Source: Cephalotrichum gorgonifer (Eukaryota; Ascomycota; Sordariomycetes; Microascales; Microascaceae). From it: DNA of 64,000 bases. Positions 1-10,603 of the stretch are shown here, in pieces (position 1 is the first letter of the stretch; each line of letters begins with the position of its first letter). The notes under the pieces were generated by a model. It searched no databases. It had not been told where the DNA came from and saw only the letters and a list, made by a program, of their open reading frames with translations. The stretch spans positions 1,350,744 through 1,414,743 of the forward strand of contig ONZQ02000009.1 in assembly GCA_900312665.1 (NCBI GenBank), written 5' to 3'. Position numbers and translations under genes: made by a program.

Positions 1-578
1 CTGCATACCCAGCGCCGAGAAACGCTCAGCCTGAGTCGTTGACGCGGGAGCAAGTCCTAGAGATGCTCAAGTCCAGTGACCCATCCGGGGGCGGCGCACG
101 GAAGTTTTTGCTCGTGGACCTGCGTCGTAACGATCACGAGGTTTGCTTTGCCCCGTGCCCACCTCCTTCTTGTCCTACAACGGGGGCACTGCTAACGGAG
201 GTTGCGCACAAGGGGGGAACAATTCAAGGGTCCATCAACCTACCAGCCCAGAGCCTCTATCCCACCATCCCAACCCTGTACAGTATTTTCAAGGCTGCCG
301 GTATTCAGACCGTCATCTGGTACTGTTGTAAGTATAAGCAACTGGCACCTAACTCTGGACAAGAAGAAGGATTCTGTTCCACTAACCCAGGTGACACAGC
401 GTCTTCCAAGGGGCGCGGCAATCGGGCAGCTGGTTGGTTCGGCGATTACATCGCTGACCAGGGCGACACAGCGATGAAAAGCAAAGTCTTGCGCGAGGGG
501 ATCAAGGGTTGGGCTGGAGCTGGAGACGAGTACAGGGAGTGGATGGTCGAGTACACGCCCAGCACGTGGGAGAAATGA
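1..578 (+). CDS. Rhodanese-domain protein, arsenate-reductase/Cdc25-like (5' partial)
   Basis: The gene enters the window already open; the first in-frame codons read AYPAPRNAQPES, so the start codon lies upstream. Three exons are visible: 3-140, 213-327 and 400-578, with two 72-nt introns (141-212, 328-399). Both introns are multiples of three, so an unspliced frame stays open, but splicing restores the family sequences VDLRRNDHEGGTIQGS and WYCSSSKGRGNRAAGW. The rhodanese active-site loop starts at the WYC cysteine, followed by SSSKGRG, as in fungal Cdc25/Acr2-type rhodaneses that act as arsenate reductases or phosphatases. The protein ends EYTPSTWEK. Cytosolic location is inferred, since no signal peptide can be assessed. 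The family call is firm; the substrate is not known. No arsenite transporter or other arsenic gene is seen nearby. Confidence 0.85.
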   Translation, partial: AYPAPRNAQPESLTREQVLEMLKSSDPSGGGARKFLLVDLRRNDHEVCFAPCPPPSCPTTGALLTEVAHKGGTIQGSINLPAQSLYPTIPTLYSIFKAAGIQTVIWYCCKYKQLAPNSGQEEGFCSTNPGDTASSKGRGNRAAGWFGDYIADQGDTAMKSKVLREGIKGWAGAGDEYREWMVEYTPSTWEK

Positions 579-1946
579 GGGACGTGCATCGCTGTTCTTG
601 TAGAGGAGTGTCAGCTGCCGTAGTCACGGTTTCCCCCTTTTCCTTCGCACCGCTAATTCTACCAACTTCGTTATCCTTGTCCCGCTTTTCAAACATCCAG
701 GCTTCTTGAGGAACAAGTAGGTGTGTGCTTCGTTGACTCTGTCCGGTAATGGGCAGGACCAAGACTGTGTGCCACTTCTTCGAGGTGATTGGCTGATTAT
801 TCCCATTGTTTTTTTCTCCGATGGAACCCAACACGGAACAGGGTTAGGCGATAGATACGTCCGAGAATAGCGAACTGGCCGGCCAATAGAAGTAGGCAAG
901 TGACTGTCCCTTGGTAGTCGTTCTGTCTCCCTTTATACACGGATCGATTAATGATACTCAAGGCTCCACTTCCGGCCCAACCCTCTATTTGAATGGAGAT
1001 AGACTAGTAGACTGTACTTGTATGGGGGAGCTGGCTAAGTATATGTATTATTACAGTCCGCCCGTATTCGAGAGGACAAACCTAGAGCGACCGTGGCAAT
1101 GGCAAGATGTAGCCATGAGCGGGACGAATGTTGAATAGCATCGAAGTCTTGCCAGGATTTTGCATTTGCGGGGATGTTCCTCTTGCCCAGGCCCGGCGGG
1201 TGATTTGCCAGAGGCAAAAACTGGCTTGGCATGCAATGAGTTTGCCGCCAGTGCAATAAGGATGCTATCTGCGCTTTCCAGGCAATCAGGGGAAACGGGA
1301 TTGACATCCGTGTCTTGACCCACCCAGTGTTTAGACAGTGGCGACTATCTTAACCAATGAGTCTGGGGCATGTACTTGTTCGCCTTACGATTTGCCCTCC
1401 GCCCTTGTAGGGCGGAAGTGAGTGTAACGCTCGGGGTAAGTCACTGCATATTACCGAAACACACTAATACCGGGAAAAGCAGGGGCAGCTGTTGGGACCA
1501 CCCCCTACGCCATGCCCATGGTGAGCCTCGGATTCGGAATTGGTGTCAGTCCCCGATGGTGATTGGCTGGTACTATGGGATCCTACCTTTTGTGCCGAAG
1601 CCTTTATCGTTTTCCCACCTCGACCACCGTGGCGGCCCGTGACGACCCGTGACGACATCGCGGAGTACAAATGGCCGGATGGCTCCTGGCGGAAAGGGGA
1701 GAGAGCTTGCGAAGATGAGAGGACACCCTAGTACTCAGCTTATTCCTATTTCGATTCAGCATTTTTGCTGAGTCGAGAGCCCAGGGATCGAGAGAAGAAC
1801 GCCAGACTTAAAATCGAATACCCCAGCCAACTTGGTCATCCAGGGGTACACCTCACTTCTACGGGTGGCCCATTCCTCCACAAACCACTTGCCCACGGCC
1901 CCGCAGCGGGATCAGCCCTCAATTGTACAGCCATAGAAAGCTAGAC
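579..1946. other. Intergenic region, nothing recognised
   Basis: Both strands contain only short open stretches without family motifs or convincing splice structure. The last few hundred bases presumably hold the promoter of the bHLH gene. No repeat, TATA box or RNA gene was recognised. Confidence 0.5.
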
Positions 1947-2434
1947 ATGTCCGGGAACCACGGCGAGGCCTTGGATCGCGCAGAACGCGACCTAACCCGT
2001 CCCCACCCCAACCAGCAAAGGCTAGAGGCCATTGCCAGAGCCGCGGTATCGAAGAATAAAACCGTCGAACGACCCATCAGGCCAAAGACCTTGGCCTCGG
2101 ATCTGCCGAATATCTTGCAAAAACATAGTAAGCATATGTCTTATAGAATGGAGACTAGAGGGACAGGGACCGCGAGAGGGACAAATAGCTGACGTATTGG
2201 CGAACAGTTGCAGAAAGAACGACTCTCAAGCGTACCATCTGTAAGGATGTCGAGCGGGCGCGAAGGAACAAACTGAAGTATGCTCTTGACGAGCTTAAGA
2301 GGCTCATATCGCAGGCATGCTGTGAAGAATGGCCGACCGGTCGCCTAAACTCGAAGATCGACATTATTGAATGTACCATCGACTATATTGTCTGTATACA
2401 GAGTCGTCCAGACGACGGAAGTTCTCAGAGTTAA
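1947..2434 (+). CDS. Small bHLH transcription factor
   Basis: Two exons, 1947-2127 and 2214-2434, with an 86-nt intron (donor GTAAGC, branch-like GCTGAC, acceptor TTGCAG), give 133 residues. Exon 2 carries the helix-loop-helix: a basic region and first helix VERARRNKLKYALDELKRLI, a loop of about 13 residues containing CCEEWPTG, and a second helix NSKIDIIECTIDYIVCIQ. The stop follows a few residues later, so the bHLH is C-terminal. The spacing resembles fungal Pho4/NUC-1-type bHLH proteins. The conserved Glu and Arg contacts of the basic region are present, but the position normally held by His reads Cys. The protein is short for this class, so an upstream exon may have been missed; ATG 1947 is the first in-frame ATG. 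Target genes are unknown. A bZIP factor lies 0.5 kb downstream on the same strand. Confidence 0.7.
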
Positions 2435-2923
2435 GGGATGTGGATCATGGTATTCTACGACACTAGAAGAAAATGAAGAGCAGTCCTATGCCCTATTCAT
2501 GGAAGTCTTTCTGCAGATGAATGCAAGCTTTAGTTCCGTGGCGTCCCGATTGACGTTAAGAGTATCATCTTTCTTCTATCTATACCTGCGCCACGAATCC
2601 TCCACCCTCCGTGTGCAGGATGATGGTATTCTAAGCCGTGAGCCCGTTGTACCTGACTTGAATCGTAGGAGATTGGTAAAGCAACCCAAAATGCAATATA
2701 AGTGTTTTCGGGGGGGTCGCTGCATAAGCAGCTTGCGTGACTAATCAACTTAACGCATTGGCTTCCTAGGATCCGATGCTGCTTAACCTAAAACGGCAAT
2801 TTTTCGATATGTCACTGCCGAGTATTCTACTCCCTATTGTATCCGTGGACTTCTCAAAGCTGTTCATCTCCGGTAGACCGTAACCCACAAAACACTTTGG
2901 AGTCTGATATATCGACACACCTC
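2435..2923. other. Intergenic region upstream of the bZIP gene
   Basis: This is the spacer between the bHLH stop and the bZIP start. It contains a stretch at 2783-2820 that resembles one at 6062-6100 upstream of the monooxygenase gene (see findings). No gene was recognised. Confidence 0.5.
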
Positions 2924-3730
2924 ATGCCGACCATGCCTGCTCCCTCGGACGAATCATTCGGCTCGGGTATGATAAGTAAGTGGTCCGTCAAGCCAGCCGA
3001 CCACAAGGCCGTGAGGATTCGAAACAACCAGCGCCGGCATCGCGAGCGAGTCAAGAACCACACCGCGACCCTGGAAGCCCGCCTTGAAGAGACGCAGTTG
3101 CAGCTTGAAAAGGCATTGGCTCGCGTCGCCGAGCTGACGGAGGAGCTGCGTCTCGCTAAGGCTCTTATTCCCGTAGAGACTATCAGTCCGATGGCGCTCA
3201 ATCGGAGCGGCACTGCCGGAGTAATCTGCGTAGCCAGAAAAGACGAGTCTGCATTCATCGCAGAAGCGGATTGCCCGCCGACCCAGGAGGCTGATGGCCT
3301 TTTCGCAGTCCGAAATTCACCATCTTGCGTCCTGAATAAAGGAGATAAGAGCTTGTTACAACCCGAGCTTCCCACCCAGAAAACGATACACACGGACGGG
3401 GAGTTACCCCGGCTGTTTTCTCCCGTACTCTCGTCCCCACCAGCGGAGCAGGACATCACGCCACAGGGACTCGCCGTCGGCTACGATGAAGTGGTAGCAG
3501 GAGGAGAACAAGACTACGACAGCCTACCGCCCCCCAACCCAGACGAGTCGACAACCCGGTGCCGAGACGCCTTCACGATTATCATGATGCAGAACTACAG
3601 TGGATTGGACCTCTCAGCGATCCGCCGACGGTTGCAGCCGGGATTCCGCGGCTCTAGCGCTAGCGGCGACGGCTGTCGCGTGGACAACAAGCTGTTATTT
3701 GCTTTGTTAGACGCCATAAGCAATGCCTGA
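2924..3730 (+). CDS. bZIP transcription factor with fungal C-terminal motif
   Basis: A single open exon of 268 residues from the first in-frame ATG (MPTMPAPSDES). The basic region VRIRNNQRRHRERVKNH is followed by a heptad-rich leucine zipper (LEARLEETQLQLEKALARV, AELTEELRLAKAL) within residues about 30-85. The middle is low-complexity. The C-terminus carries a motif typical of an Ascomycota-specific bZIP group: STTRCRDAFTIIMMQNYSGL, AIRRRLQPGFR, then GDGCRVDNKLLFALLDAIS. Function in these groups is mostly uncharacterised; a nuclear DNA-binding role is inferred. The gene is convergent with the monooxygenase, whose stop is 136 bp away, which makes local regulation of that enzyme conceivable but unproven. 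An unseen 5' exon cannot be excluded. Confidence 0.85.
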   Translation: MPTMPAPSDESFGSGMISKWSVKPADHKAVRIRNNQRRHRERVKNHTATLEARLEETQLQLEKALARVAELTEELRLAKALIPVETISPMALNRSGTAGVICVARKDESAFIAEADCPPTQEADGLFAVRNSPSCVLNKGDKSLLQPELPTQKTIHTDGELPRLFSPVLSSPPAEQDITPQGLAVGYDEVVAGGEQDYDSLPPPNPDESTTRCRDAFTIIMMQNYSGLDLSAIRRRLQPGFRGSSASGDGCRVDNKLLFALLDAISNA

Positions 3731-3866
3731 GCTATCAGGTGCGGATGTTTTGTTTTGCGGTGTGTGTTGGGAGTTTGGCAAATTTTCGGTGTTAGAAGAA
3801 TTGAAATGAAATGATGTTCTACTTAAACTCACCCCCGTGAAGGAAAGTATACTTCTTGCTCAGCCT

Positions 3867-5632
3867 TCAACCCCTGGCCTCTACTTGGAAATCGGACCAC
3901 TTGACCTTCTCGATGCACCTTGACCACCAAAACTCGACTTGGCTCCCAGGCCAGATCAGCGTATTCCTTCCGGTCCGCCTGTCAATGTACCAGTTTGGTA
4001 CCTTTTCCGAATACACCAGGCTTTGTAGTTTGCGCTGAATCCAGTCGTTGAAGGACTTCTGCGCGGCCGCTGTGGCTTCAATCTTCATGTTCCTCGACAA
4101 GGTGGGATCGCTGAAGAGTCTTTCCAATACCCGTGAAATGTATGTAACGGAGCACTCGATCCCCACAAGAGTTGAGTGGCCGGAGGGCAGGGTGTTTGGG
4201 CCCGTGAGCAGAAACAGGTTGGGAAATCCCGTAACCGAAACGCTATTGAACTGTTAGCGGAGCCACACACATCTCGGACTAGATGGGTGCATACCCCATG
4301 TACGCAGACGGGTAATTCTCGTCTTGCTGCCAAATCCCCGGAAGGTCCAACCCGTTCGACCCGGTGAGCTTCATGGGAGTCAGAGGCATCTGCGTCTTGA
4401 AACCGTTGGCGAGAATGAGGATATCGGCCTCGAAGGTTTCGCCATCGTCACTTCGGAGCTCCCGAGGCCCCACAACGGCCAACGATGGTGACCGAACCAG
4501 TTTGACTCTTTCGTCGTGCAGCAATTGAAGGTATCCATGGTCGAGGACAGGTCTCTTTGCCCCGAAGTCAAATTCAGGCACAAGGATAGAGTGATATTCC
4601 GGAGGCGCCACTCGTTTCATGTGACTGGCGATGGACTTCTGGATCTGGCTCCGGAGCATATTCCCCGCGCGGCTGCTTTTGAATACCATGAAGACAAGAT
4701 CGAGCTTTAGAGCCAAGCCGTATCTCCAGAGTCGGTTCGTCAGGGGTATGTTGCGAAAAGCCCTAGGCGTCCCCTTTAGCTGTCATCGCGGCATCACTAG
4801 GAAGAGAAATTTTACCTACCAGCGCTTCCAGCTGGAGACCGGACCGTCTTCCTTGGGAGCAATCCAGTGCGGGCTTCTCACAAACTGGACTAAGCTTTGG
4901 ATGGGAGCTCGGTTATCATTAACCAGGGCTGGGATGAACTGATTAGCAGAGCAGCCGTTACCCACAACAGCAACGCGCTTATTGTTGAAGTCGCACGCAT
5001 GGTCCCACCTAGCGCTGTGAAAGACGTGGCCTTGGAACTTCTCGAAGCCGAGGATTTCCTCGGGGCCGTTTGGCACGTCACAGAACCCGACAGCCGTGAT
5101 GAGCGACCTCGCATGCTTGACATACGTTCTGCCCGATTCGCGGTCGACAAGATTGACGCGCCACAGGAACTCATCCTCTAGCCACGACGCCGAGACACAC
5201 TCCTGCTTCAGATGGATATACCCTGAGCAGTCGGACGAGGCGACCACCCCTTGGATGTAGGAGAGAATCTCTGGCTGAGAAGCGTATGTGGTCGACCAGT
5301 CGGGGTTGAGGGCAAAGGAATATGAGTAAAGCTGGAATGACCATCTGTCAGTGTGCGCATCTCCCAGGGCCACGCGTAACATATGTAGAGATATACCTGA
5401 GAGGGTATGTCGCAGCTCAGAGCAGGGTACGTGTTCTTCGCCCAGGTACCCCCGACATTGTCTCCCTTTTCGAACACGGCTATGTTGGCCTTGGGAAATT
5501 TCTTCCGCATCTTGATAAGAGCGCAAATACCTGCGGGTAGTGGTCAGTCTTGTCCGCAGGACTGCAAGAGGATGACCTACCTGCAAATCCCGCTCCGATG
5601 ATAATCACGTCGAGTTCCTTTATGGAATCCAT
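3867..5632 (-). CDS. Flavin-containing/Baeyer-Villiger-type monooxygenase
   Basis: Five exons: 5632-5581, 5530-5397, 5331-4820, 4762-4295 and 4242-3867. The introns are 50, 65, 57 and 52 nt and the product is 513 residues. The N-terminus MDSIKELDVIIIGAGFAG contains the FAD-binding GxGxxG. The Baeyer-Villiger fingerprint FxGxxxHxxxW(D) appears as FQGHVFHSARWD (residues 161-172). A second Rossmann motif, VVGNGCSA, for NADPH follows at about 184-191. The late motif ADILILANGF and the segment GVSVTGFPNLFLLTGPNT match class B flavoprotein monooxygenases. The enzyme is expected to insert oxygen into a ketone or aldehyde, or to hydroxylate a heteroatom, using NADPH and O2; the substrate is unknown. 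No signal peptide. The gene looks intact. The fourth junction uses acceptor CAATAG, chosen because it restores the conserved VTGFPN frame. It is convergent with the bZIP gene. Confidence 0.9.
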
Positions 5633-6310
5633 TGTTAAACAAAGAACAATCTCGGCTTTTGAATTCCAACATATTCCTAGGTCAGAAGTTCCCCTCTTTA
5701 TAAAAACTATTGAGACATATGGCCCTATTCTACACCTACATAGACCAGGGGTTAGGTCCGGGTTGTTGGCCTCTTGTGGGCCCCCTTGCAAGTGGGACAA
5801 TCAAGCCAAAGATTACAGCGCTTGCCCGAATTGGAGATTTAGCGATGACAAACAGTATATTCAAAAAGTCAACTTACCTCGAACACCGCGAAAGCAACCC
5901 ACTCACGTATGTAATTGGCTCTCAATTGTCCGGCTCTATGATCCGGTGTTCGTCCTAGCAACGCCTCCAAAGCTGGTGCTGGTACACATCATCGCCAACT
6001 CAGCTGATTGGCTCGGGGTGAGACCGCATCGTGCTACTACCCGTTACGCTTGCTATCTTTCTTACCGAAAACGGCAAGTTTGTAATATGTCATCGGCTAT
6101 CTGGCCACAGAGAGGGGCACCCCCTGCTCTATTAAGCTATCCGGATCCCCTCACGCCTAATATTGCCATCAAACTTATGAAGGTCGTAGCAATAGCAGCT
6201 ACGGGGGGTCCATCTCTAATGGTGTAAGAGAGATCTAAGCTCCGATCTCACAGTTATCGTTCCTTCCAGCATTCAGTGAGCCTTACTTTATGGGTAACTA
6301 TCAAAACATT
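5633..6310. other. Intergenic region, monooxygenase promoter side
   Basis: No gene recognised. It contains the upstream region of the monooxygenase and the 6062-6100 stretch that resembles 2783-2820. A long open stretch on the + strand across 5550-6227 overlaps the monooxygenase start antisense and has no family motif. Confidence 0.5.
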
Positions 6311-6541
6311 GCATGAATCTTGTTCAGGAAATAGCACTTCCAAGAGAAGAGTCTCTATACTCTCCCCGTTCAGTCCCCCAAAGTAGAGAGGCTATAGTAT
6401 CATTTAAGAAAAAAAATCAAACTACCTTTAATAACCCCCACTTCGTTAACTTTCTATCCGACAAAAATACATATGAAAGATGCTAGCAGCAGCAGCTCGA
6501 CTTATCCAATCTTCCGCGCGTACCACCGCCACCCAACTCCA
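6311..6541. repeat. Diverged repeat, copy A
   Basis: This segment aligns by eye with 10604-10863. Shared blocks include GAATCTTGTTCAGG/GAATCTCGCTCAGG, CATTTAAGAA/ACATTTAAGAA, ACTTTCTATC, AAAATACATATG, GCTAGCAGC/GTTAGCAGC and CCCAACTCCA, with indels between. It sits just beyond the stop codon of the minus-strand AAA gene, that is, in its 3' flank. Confidence 0.7.
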
Positions 6542-6588
6542 TGGCACGCCAACCTAATTACTCAAATCCGATAAATCCGAATCCGTCT

Positions 6589-9446
6589 TCATCGAATAGC
6601 ATCCGCCACAGCGGCATCAGACACAAAACAAGCGCCCGCCCGGCATTTGTAGCCACCAGGAACCTTGTCCCAGTCGAGCCCTCCCCCGCACTTGCCCATC
6701 CGCTTAAGAGCTTCCTGCACGGATTGATTCTGTCTCTCAGAGTCTTTTTGACTCTCGTCTCGTTGTTTGATGAGATTTTCTGTAAACTTCGAGTCATCCT
6801 TGACCACAATCTCAACCCGATGAGTCGCCTGCACCTTCCGTTTGGGTGCCGAAGTCGCCTCCATCATTGCTTGTGTCGGTTGGGGCTCCGGGATTTCTTG
6901 GGTTTCGCCGGTACATGTATTGCTGGCAGGCGGCTCAGAGACAATCTTCTTCACCGCAGCGGCCGTGTCGTGGGTCTCGTGGAGCATGGCCTCGAGGCAT
7001 GACATGGCCATCTCTTCCGTGAGCTTCCAGACGTGCTGGCCCCCCGGGTCTCGTGTAGTCGCCAAGTGCAGCTCATCGTACCCCTTTTTGATCATGCGAG
7101 TATTGATTACCGTAACCAGCGAGGCGTTTCCCCAGCCTTCAAACACGGTCAGAATCGACATTGCCTTTTGAAATCTTTCCGTGGCATCCGACGATTTGAA
7201 AAAGGGCGTTTCTGCGGTGGGTTCGTCGGCGTGAATTAGCCTGTCAAGTAGATTCAGGCAGTCCCGAGGCGAGAGGTCTTGGAAGGTGATGCGATTTGGA
7301 AACATGGCCCCAAGGTCAGGTCTATGGGCCAACAGCTCGTTGACTGGAGCTGAAAGCCCTGTGAGAACGATCACCATTCTCTCAGAGGAGGCGCGCACAA
7401 ACGAGGCGAGTTCGTCGAGAGCCTCGCTCGAGTAGCCACCTTTCGCAAGTTGGTGGATATCGCGGATAATGAGGACCTTGCCGAAGCCCCTCTCGAGCTG
7501 CTTTCGAGTCTTGGGCGTGGTATGTCCCACGTGCTCCCCTATGAAGCTTATTGCCGAGCAGAGCTCCACCCGGTGGTCTGGGAGGATGCCAATGTCATGG
7601 AATAGCTTACCCATGTAGTTGGCGAGCGTTGTCTTCCCGGTGCCTGAGAGAGGCAAAGTGCCTAGGTCAGTGTCTGCGAGCAGGTACTCGGAATGAGAGG
7701 CAGGAAAAATGAGAATGGTGCCACTTACCAGGTGGTCCCTTCAACACGAAGGTTCGCGGCACATAGCGGTTCAAGTTCAAGCAGCGGCTCAAAGAGGTCG
7801 GGAGGTACCTCTCCAACTGCTCAATGACCGAGTCCGATACCTGACCTGTCAGATCGGCTCTCCAGTTGGCCACGTTTCCCGTTGAGGTCGCCTGTAGCCG
7901 CAACCGCGGGTCAAAGTCCTGAGGCTCAAGGCGAGCTTCAAAGTCTTCGTCGTGATTTTGACCTGTCATGTGTCGCTCTTGGTTTCGCTGAACCGCTCCG
8001 GATACCAAGAGCTTGGCCGCTCTTGCGTTGCTGAAGTCCCGATTGTACTTGGATCGAGACAATACGTCAGTCGCAGCAGCCAGGGCAGCTGGCTCATAGT
8101 CGATCTGGCGGGCCTTGAGATCGAGTTTGAGAATCTCGCCCAGTTCCTCCCGCGAGTAATCGGCGAATCGGAACGGCGTGTCGGCCATGAAGCGGCCTGA
8201 CAGTCCAGGGTTTCCATTCTGAAAGAGCGACTCCATCTTATCTTCGTACTCGAGTAAGATGACGCACCTGTCGTCGCCAGGATTGCCTTGTACCTCTGAA
8301 ACAATACTATCGAGAACGGCGGTTTTGTAAGATTCTCGTGTTGCCGTGGCATCGGAGGCCGTCGTTGTGGGCAAAGAATGGCTCGAACTCCTCCTTGTAG
8401 CCGGCAAAGACGACGACCCATCTGGGGGAATTGCTGTCCATCTCGCCGAGGATGACATCGAGGACTTGTTTTCCAGCAGGGCCTGAGTGGGGTGCAACGA
8501 GCTGGTAGGCCTCGTCCACGAACAACACGCCGCCAGCTCGTCGCTCGAAGATGTCCGTGATAGCCCTGGGTCCACCGGATGCAAGCTTGGCACCCGAGGT
8601 CTCCACCACCCTGTCCGAGCCCAAGACGTCCATCGACTTGAGGAACTGAGCATACAGATTCGCGACTGTGGTTTTCCCTGTCCCCGGGTTCCCCTGAAAT
8701 AAGGCGTGAAGGCGCTCGTCGACACGATCAACTCCAAGCACCCGGCCATTGTGTATATCCAGCCCAAGCTCTCTGAAGCGGCACTTGACGTCGTCAAGGC
8801 CCATGAGTGCGTCGAGCTTCGCCATCACTTCAAGCGCCTCATCGGAAAAGGGCTTGTCCTCGGAAAAGGGTTTGCCCCTTGAAAAAGGCTTGTCCTCTGA
8901 ATCATCGGAATCATTGGAGAGCGACGAATAGGTCGGCTTGAATGACCGGAATCTCCTACGCCATTCTCTCAGGTCGTCTAAGCTTTTAGGAGTCGGTATT
9001 TGAGAAGAAAAGGGTAGCGTAGATCCCCGATGACTGGCGTCGAGAGGAAAGTCATTAGAAACACCCATGGGGAATGCCAGCTGTGACCAGAGATAATCGT
9101 CACCTTCCCGGTCATTTCTAACTTGGATTGTACCGTTGATCTTGTTGATGGGGTTGTCGCCGGCTTGGACACCGTTGACATCGATCACGGGCTTGATACC
9201 GTCGTCTGCAGGGACGGGGTCATCGCTGGTTTGAATACCGTTGACATTGTTGACGGGGTCGATACGGTCGTCCGCAAGAACGGGGTCGTCGCCAGCGTGA
9301 ATGCCGTTGACAGTGTTGACGGGGACGATGCAGTCGTCCGCAAGGACGGGGTTGTCTCCAGCTGGAATACCATTGACGCTAACGACGGTTTCTATGCAGT
9401 GGTCCACAAGGGCGAGCCCCATAGACGGTGAGGGTCGATAAGACAT
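6589..9446 (-). pseudogene. CbxX/CfqX-type tandem AAA protein gene with internal deletion and frame break
   Basis: The first segment (9446 to about 8350) has tandem N-terminal repeats, a charged KPFS-rich stretch, then an AAA module: GLDDVKCRFRELGLDIH, Walker A GNPGTGKTT (residues 252-260), Walker B VLFVDEAYQL and VVVFAGYKEEFEPFFAHN. About residue 362 this frame stops making family sense. The continuation is in another frame: RESYKTAVLDSIVSEVQ and LFQNGNPGLSGRF, which is the C-terminal half of a second AAA module. After an 85-nt intron (7644-7728) a third module has GPPGTGKTTLANYMG. The end, WDKVPGGYKCRAGACFVSDA, is a conserved fungal tail. The end of module 1 and the Walker A/B half of module 2, roughly 250 residues in relatives, are missing. 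No credible intron joins the frames. It is either a pseudogene, or assembly collapse of similar modules. Confidence 0.7.
9147..9377 (-). repeat. 66-bp coding tandem repeats (22 residues) in the AAA gene N-terminus
   Basis: Three full units and one partial unit of 22 residues occupy residues 24 to about 100. Each begins VNG(I/V) and contains (A/S)(G/S)D(D/N)PV.ADD, for example VNGIHAGDDPVLADDRIDP. The DNA shows the same period, with TTGACATC/TTGACATTGTTGAC-type words recurring. The function of this linker is unknown. Confidence 0.85.
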
Positions 9447-10603
9447 GGTGATCTGTCACGACGAGCGAGTTTGCAAACGATGTCATGGACAGAGATGAGA
9501 AGGAGGGGACGGGCTCTCAAAATTGGGGCTGGGCTTGGCCAAAATGCCTTATGTAGCGCTTCGGGTTCAATGCAGTAAGCCTTGGGGTAAGACACTTCAC
9601 CGGCACTCTTGCTTTGGCGCCCGGCCCCGAAGACGGGCCTGGGAAGTGCAGAGGGCGCATGCTGCGTGCCGGTTGACGCCCAAGAAAGACCCTTTCTGGC
9701 TGGACCTTCCATCGATCAGTTGTTAAGGAACGCGTTTTTTCCACTTTCCTCCACCGGCAATCTCTATTAGTTTCTATCTGATTGGCAAATATCAAGTGCA
9801 GCGCGCTAAAAGGCATCCCCTATCATGCTACACAATGCACAGAATGCGCCACCACTCTTGCGACAAGGAGCCTCTGATGTGGATCAGGCTACAGCCTGCG
9901 CTATGCACTTTCCTCCTCTTTCCCACGACATGCCAGCTGAGTCCTACCTCAAACGCAATTGCCGCTCTCTCTGAGCCACCCGATAATGTGATTTGGGCAT
10001 ATCCACCGCCCCTTGCTTGACACTATGTTATATTTCCACTTCCACGTACTCTGGTTGCGAGCTTACGCGTCAGGCCTGTCCCAACGGCCCCTGGGACGCC
10101 GGCACGACAAAGTCAGGACAAAACGTCCCCTAAGCCTGGTATATTTTCTCGTCTCCCTCACCAGATCCCCTGTGCCGCCAGGCTCGCCCGATCTGGAGAA
10201 ACACGAAATCAAGACACCAATAATCACCGTGCCTTCGCTCCTGAAGGCGAATTGGTACCCCCAGTTTGTGTTCCCAGTGGAACCCGCTTCGATCCCTCAG
10301 GATGGTAGGACGGATACAAAGAAGGCACTAGCCAAGGCCAGCTGGGTCAAATTCCTTGCTGCTACTGGTGGCCAGCCGAATGATCAAATCCTCTACCATT
10401 TGAGCGCGCGGCCGAACCTAGCCAACAGCATCGTTCCCATGCGCGGGGAGGGGAAGACTCTCGTTGTCACATGCAGTCTCCTTGTACTCCAGCCATCGGA
10501 AGAGAAGCCAAGTTCCAATGATCCCATGAAGCTTCCTATGAAATTGATGGCCCCCTTGGGGTGGGTTCGGTTACGTGAAGGCCTCAACGGAACTTTTATA
10601 GAA
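9447..10603. other. Intergenic region with one unsupported open frame
   Basis: An ATG at 10025 opens a + strand frame to 10630 of about 200 residues, but it has no recognisable domain and runs into the diverged repeat. I do not call it a gene. The first part is the upstream region of the AAA gene. Nothing else was recognised. Confidence 0.45.

Noticed and set aside
8290..8395. An intron that would join the two frames of the AAA gene
   Set aside because: The only usable donor near the break is a weak GTTCGA, and the would-be intron contains conserved AAA coding sequence on both sides of the break.
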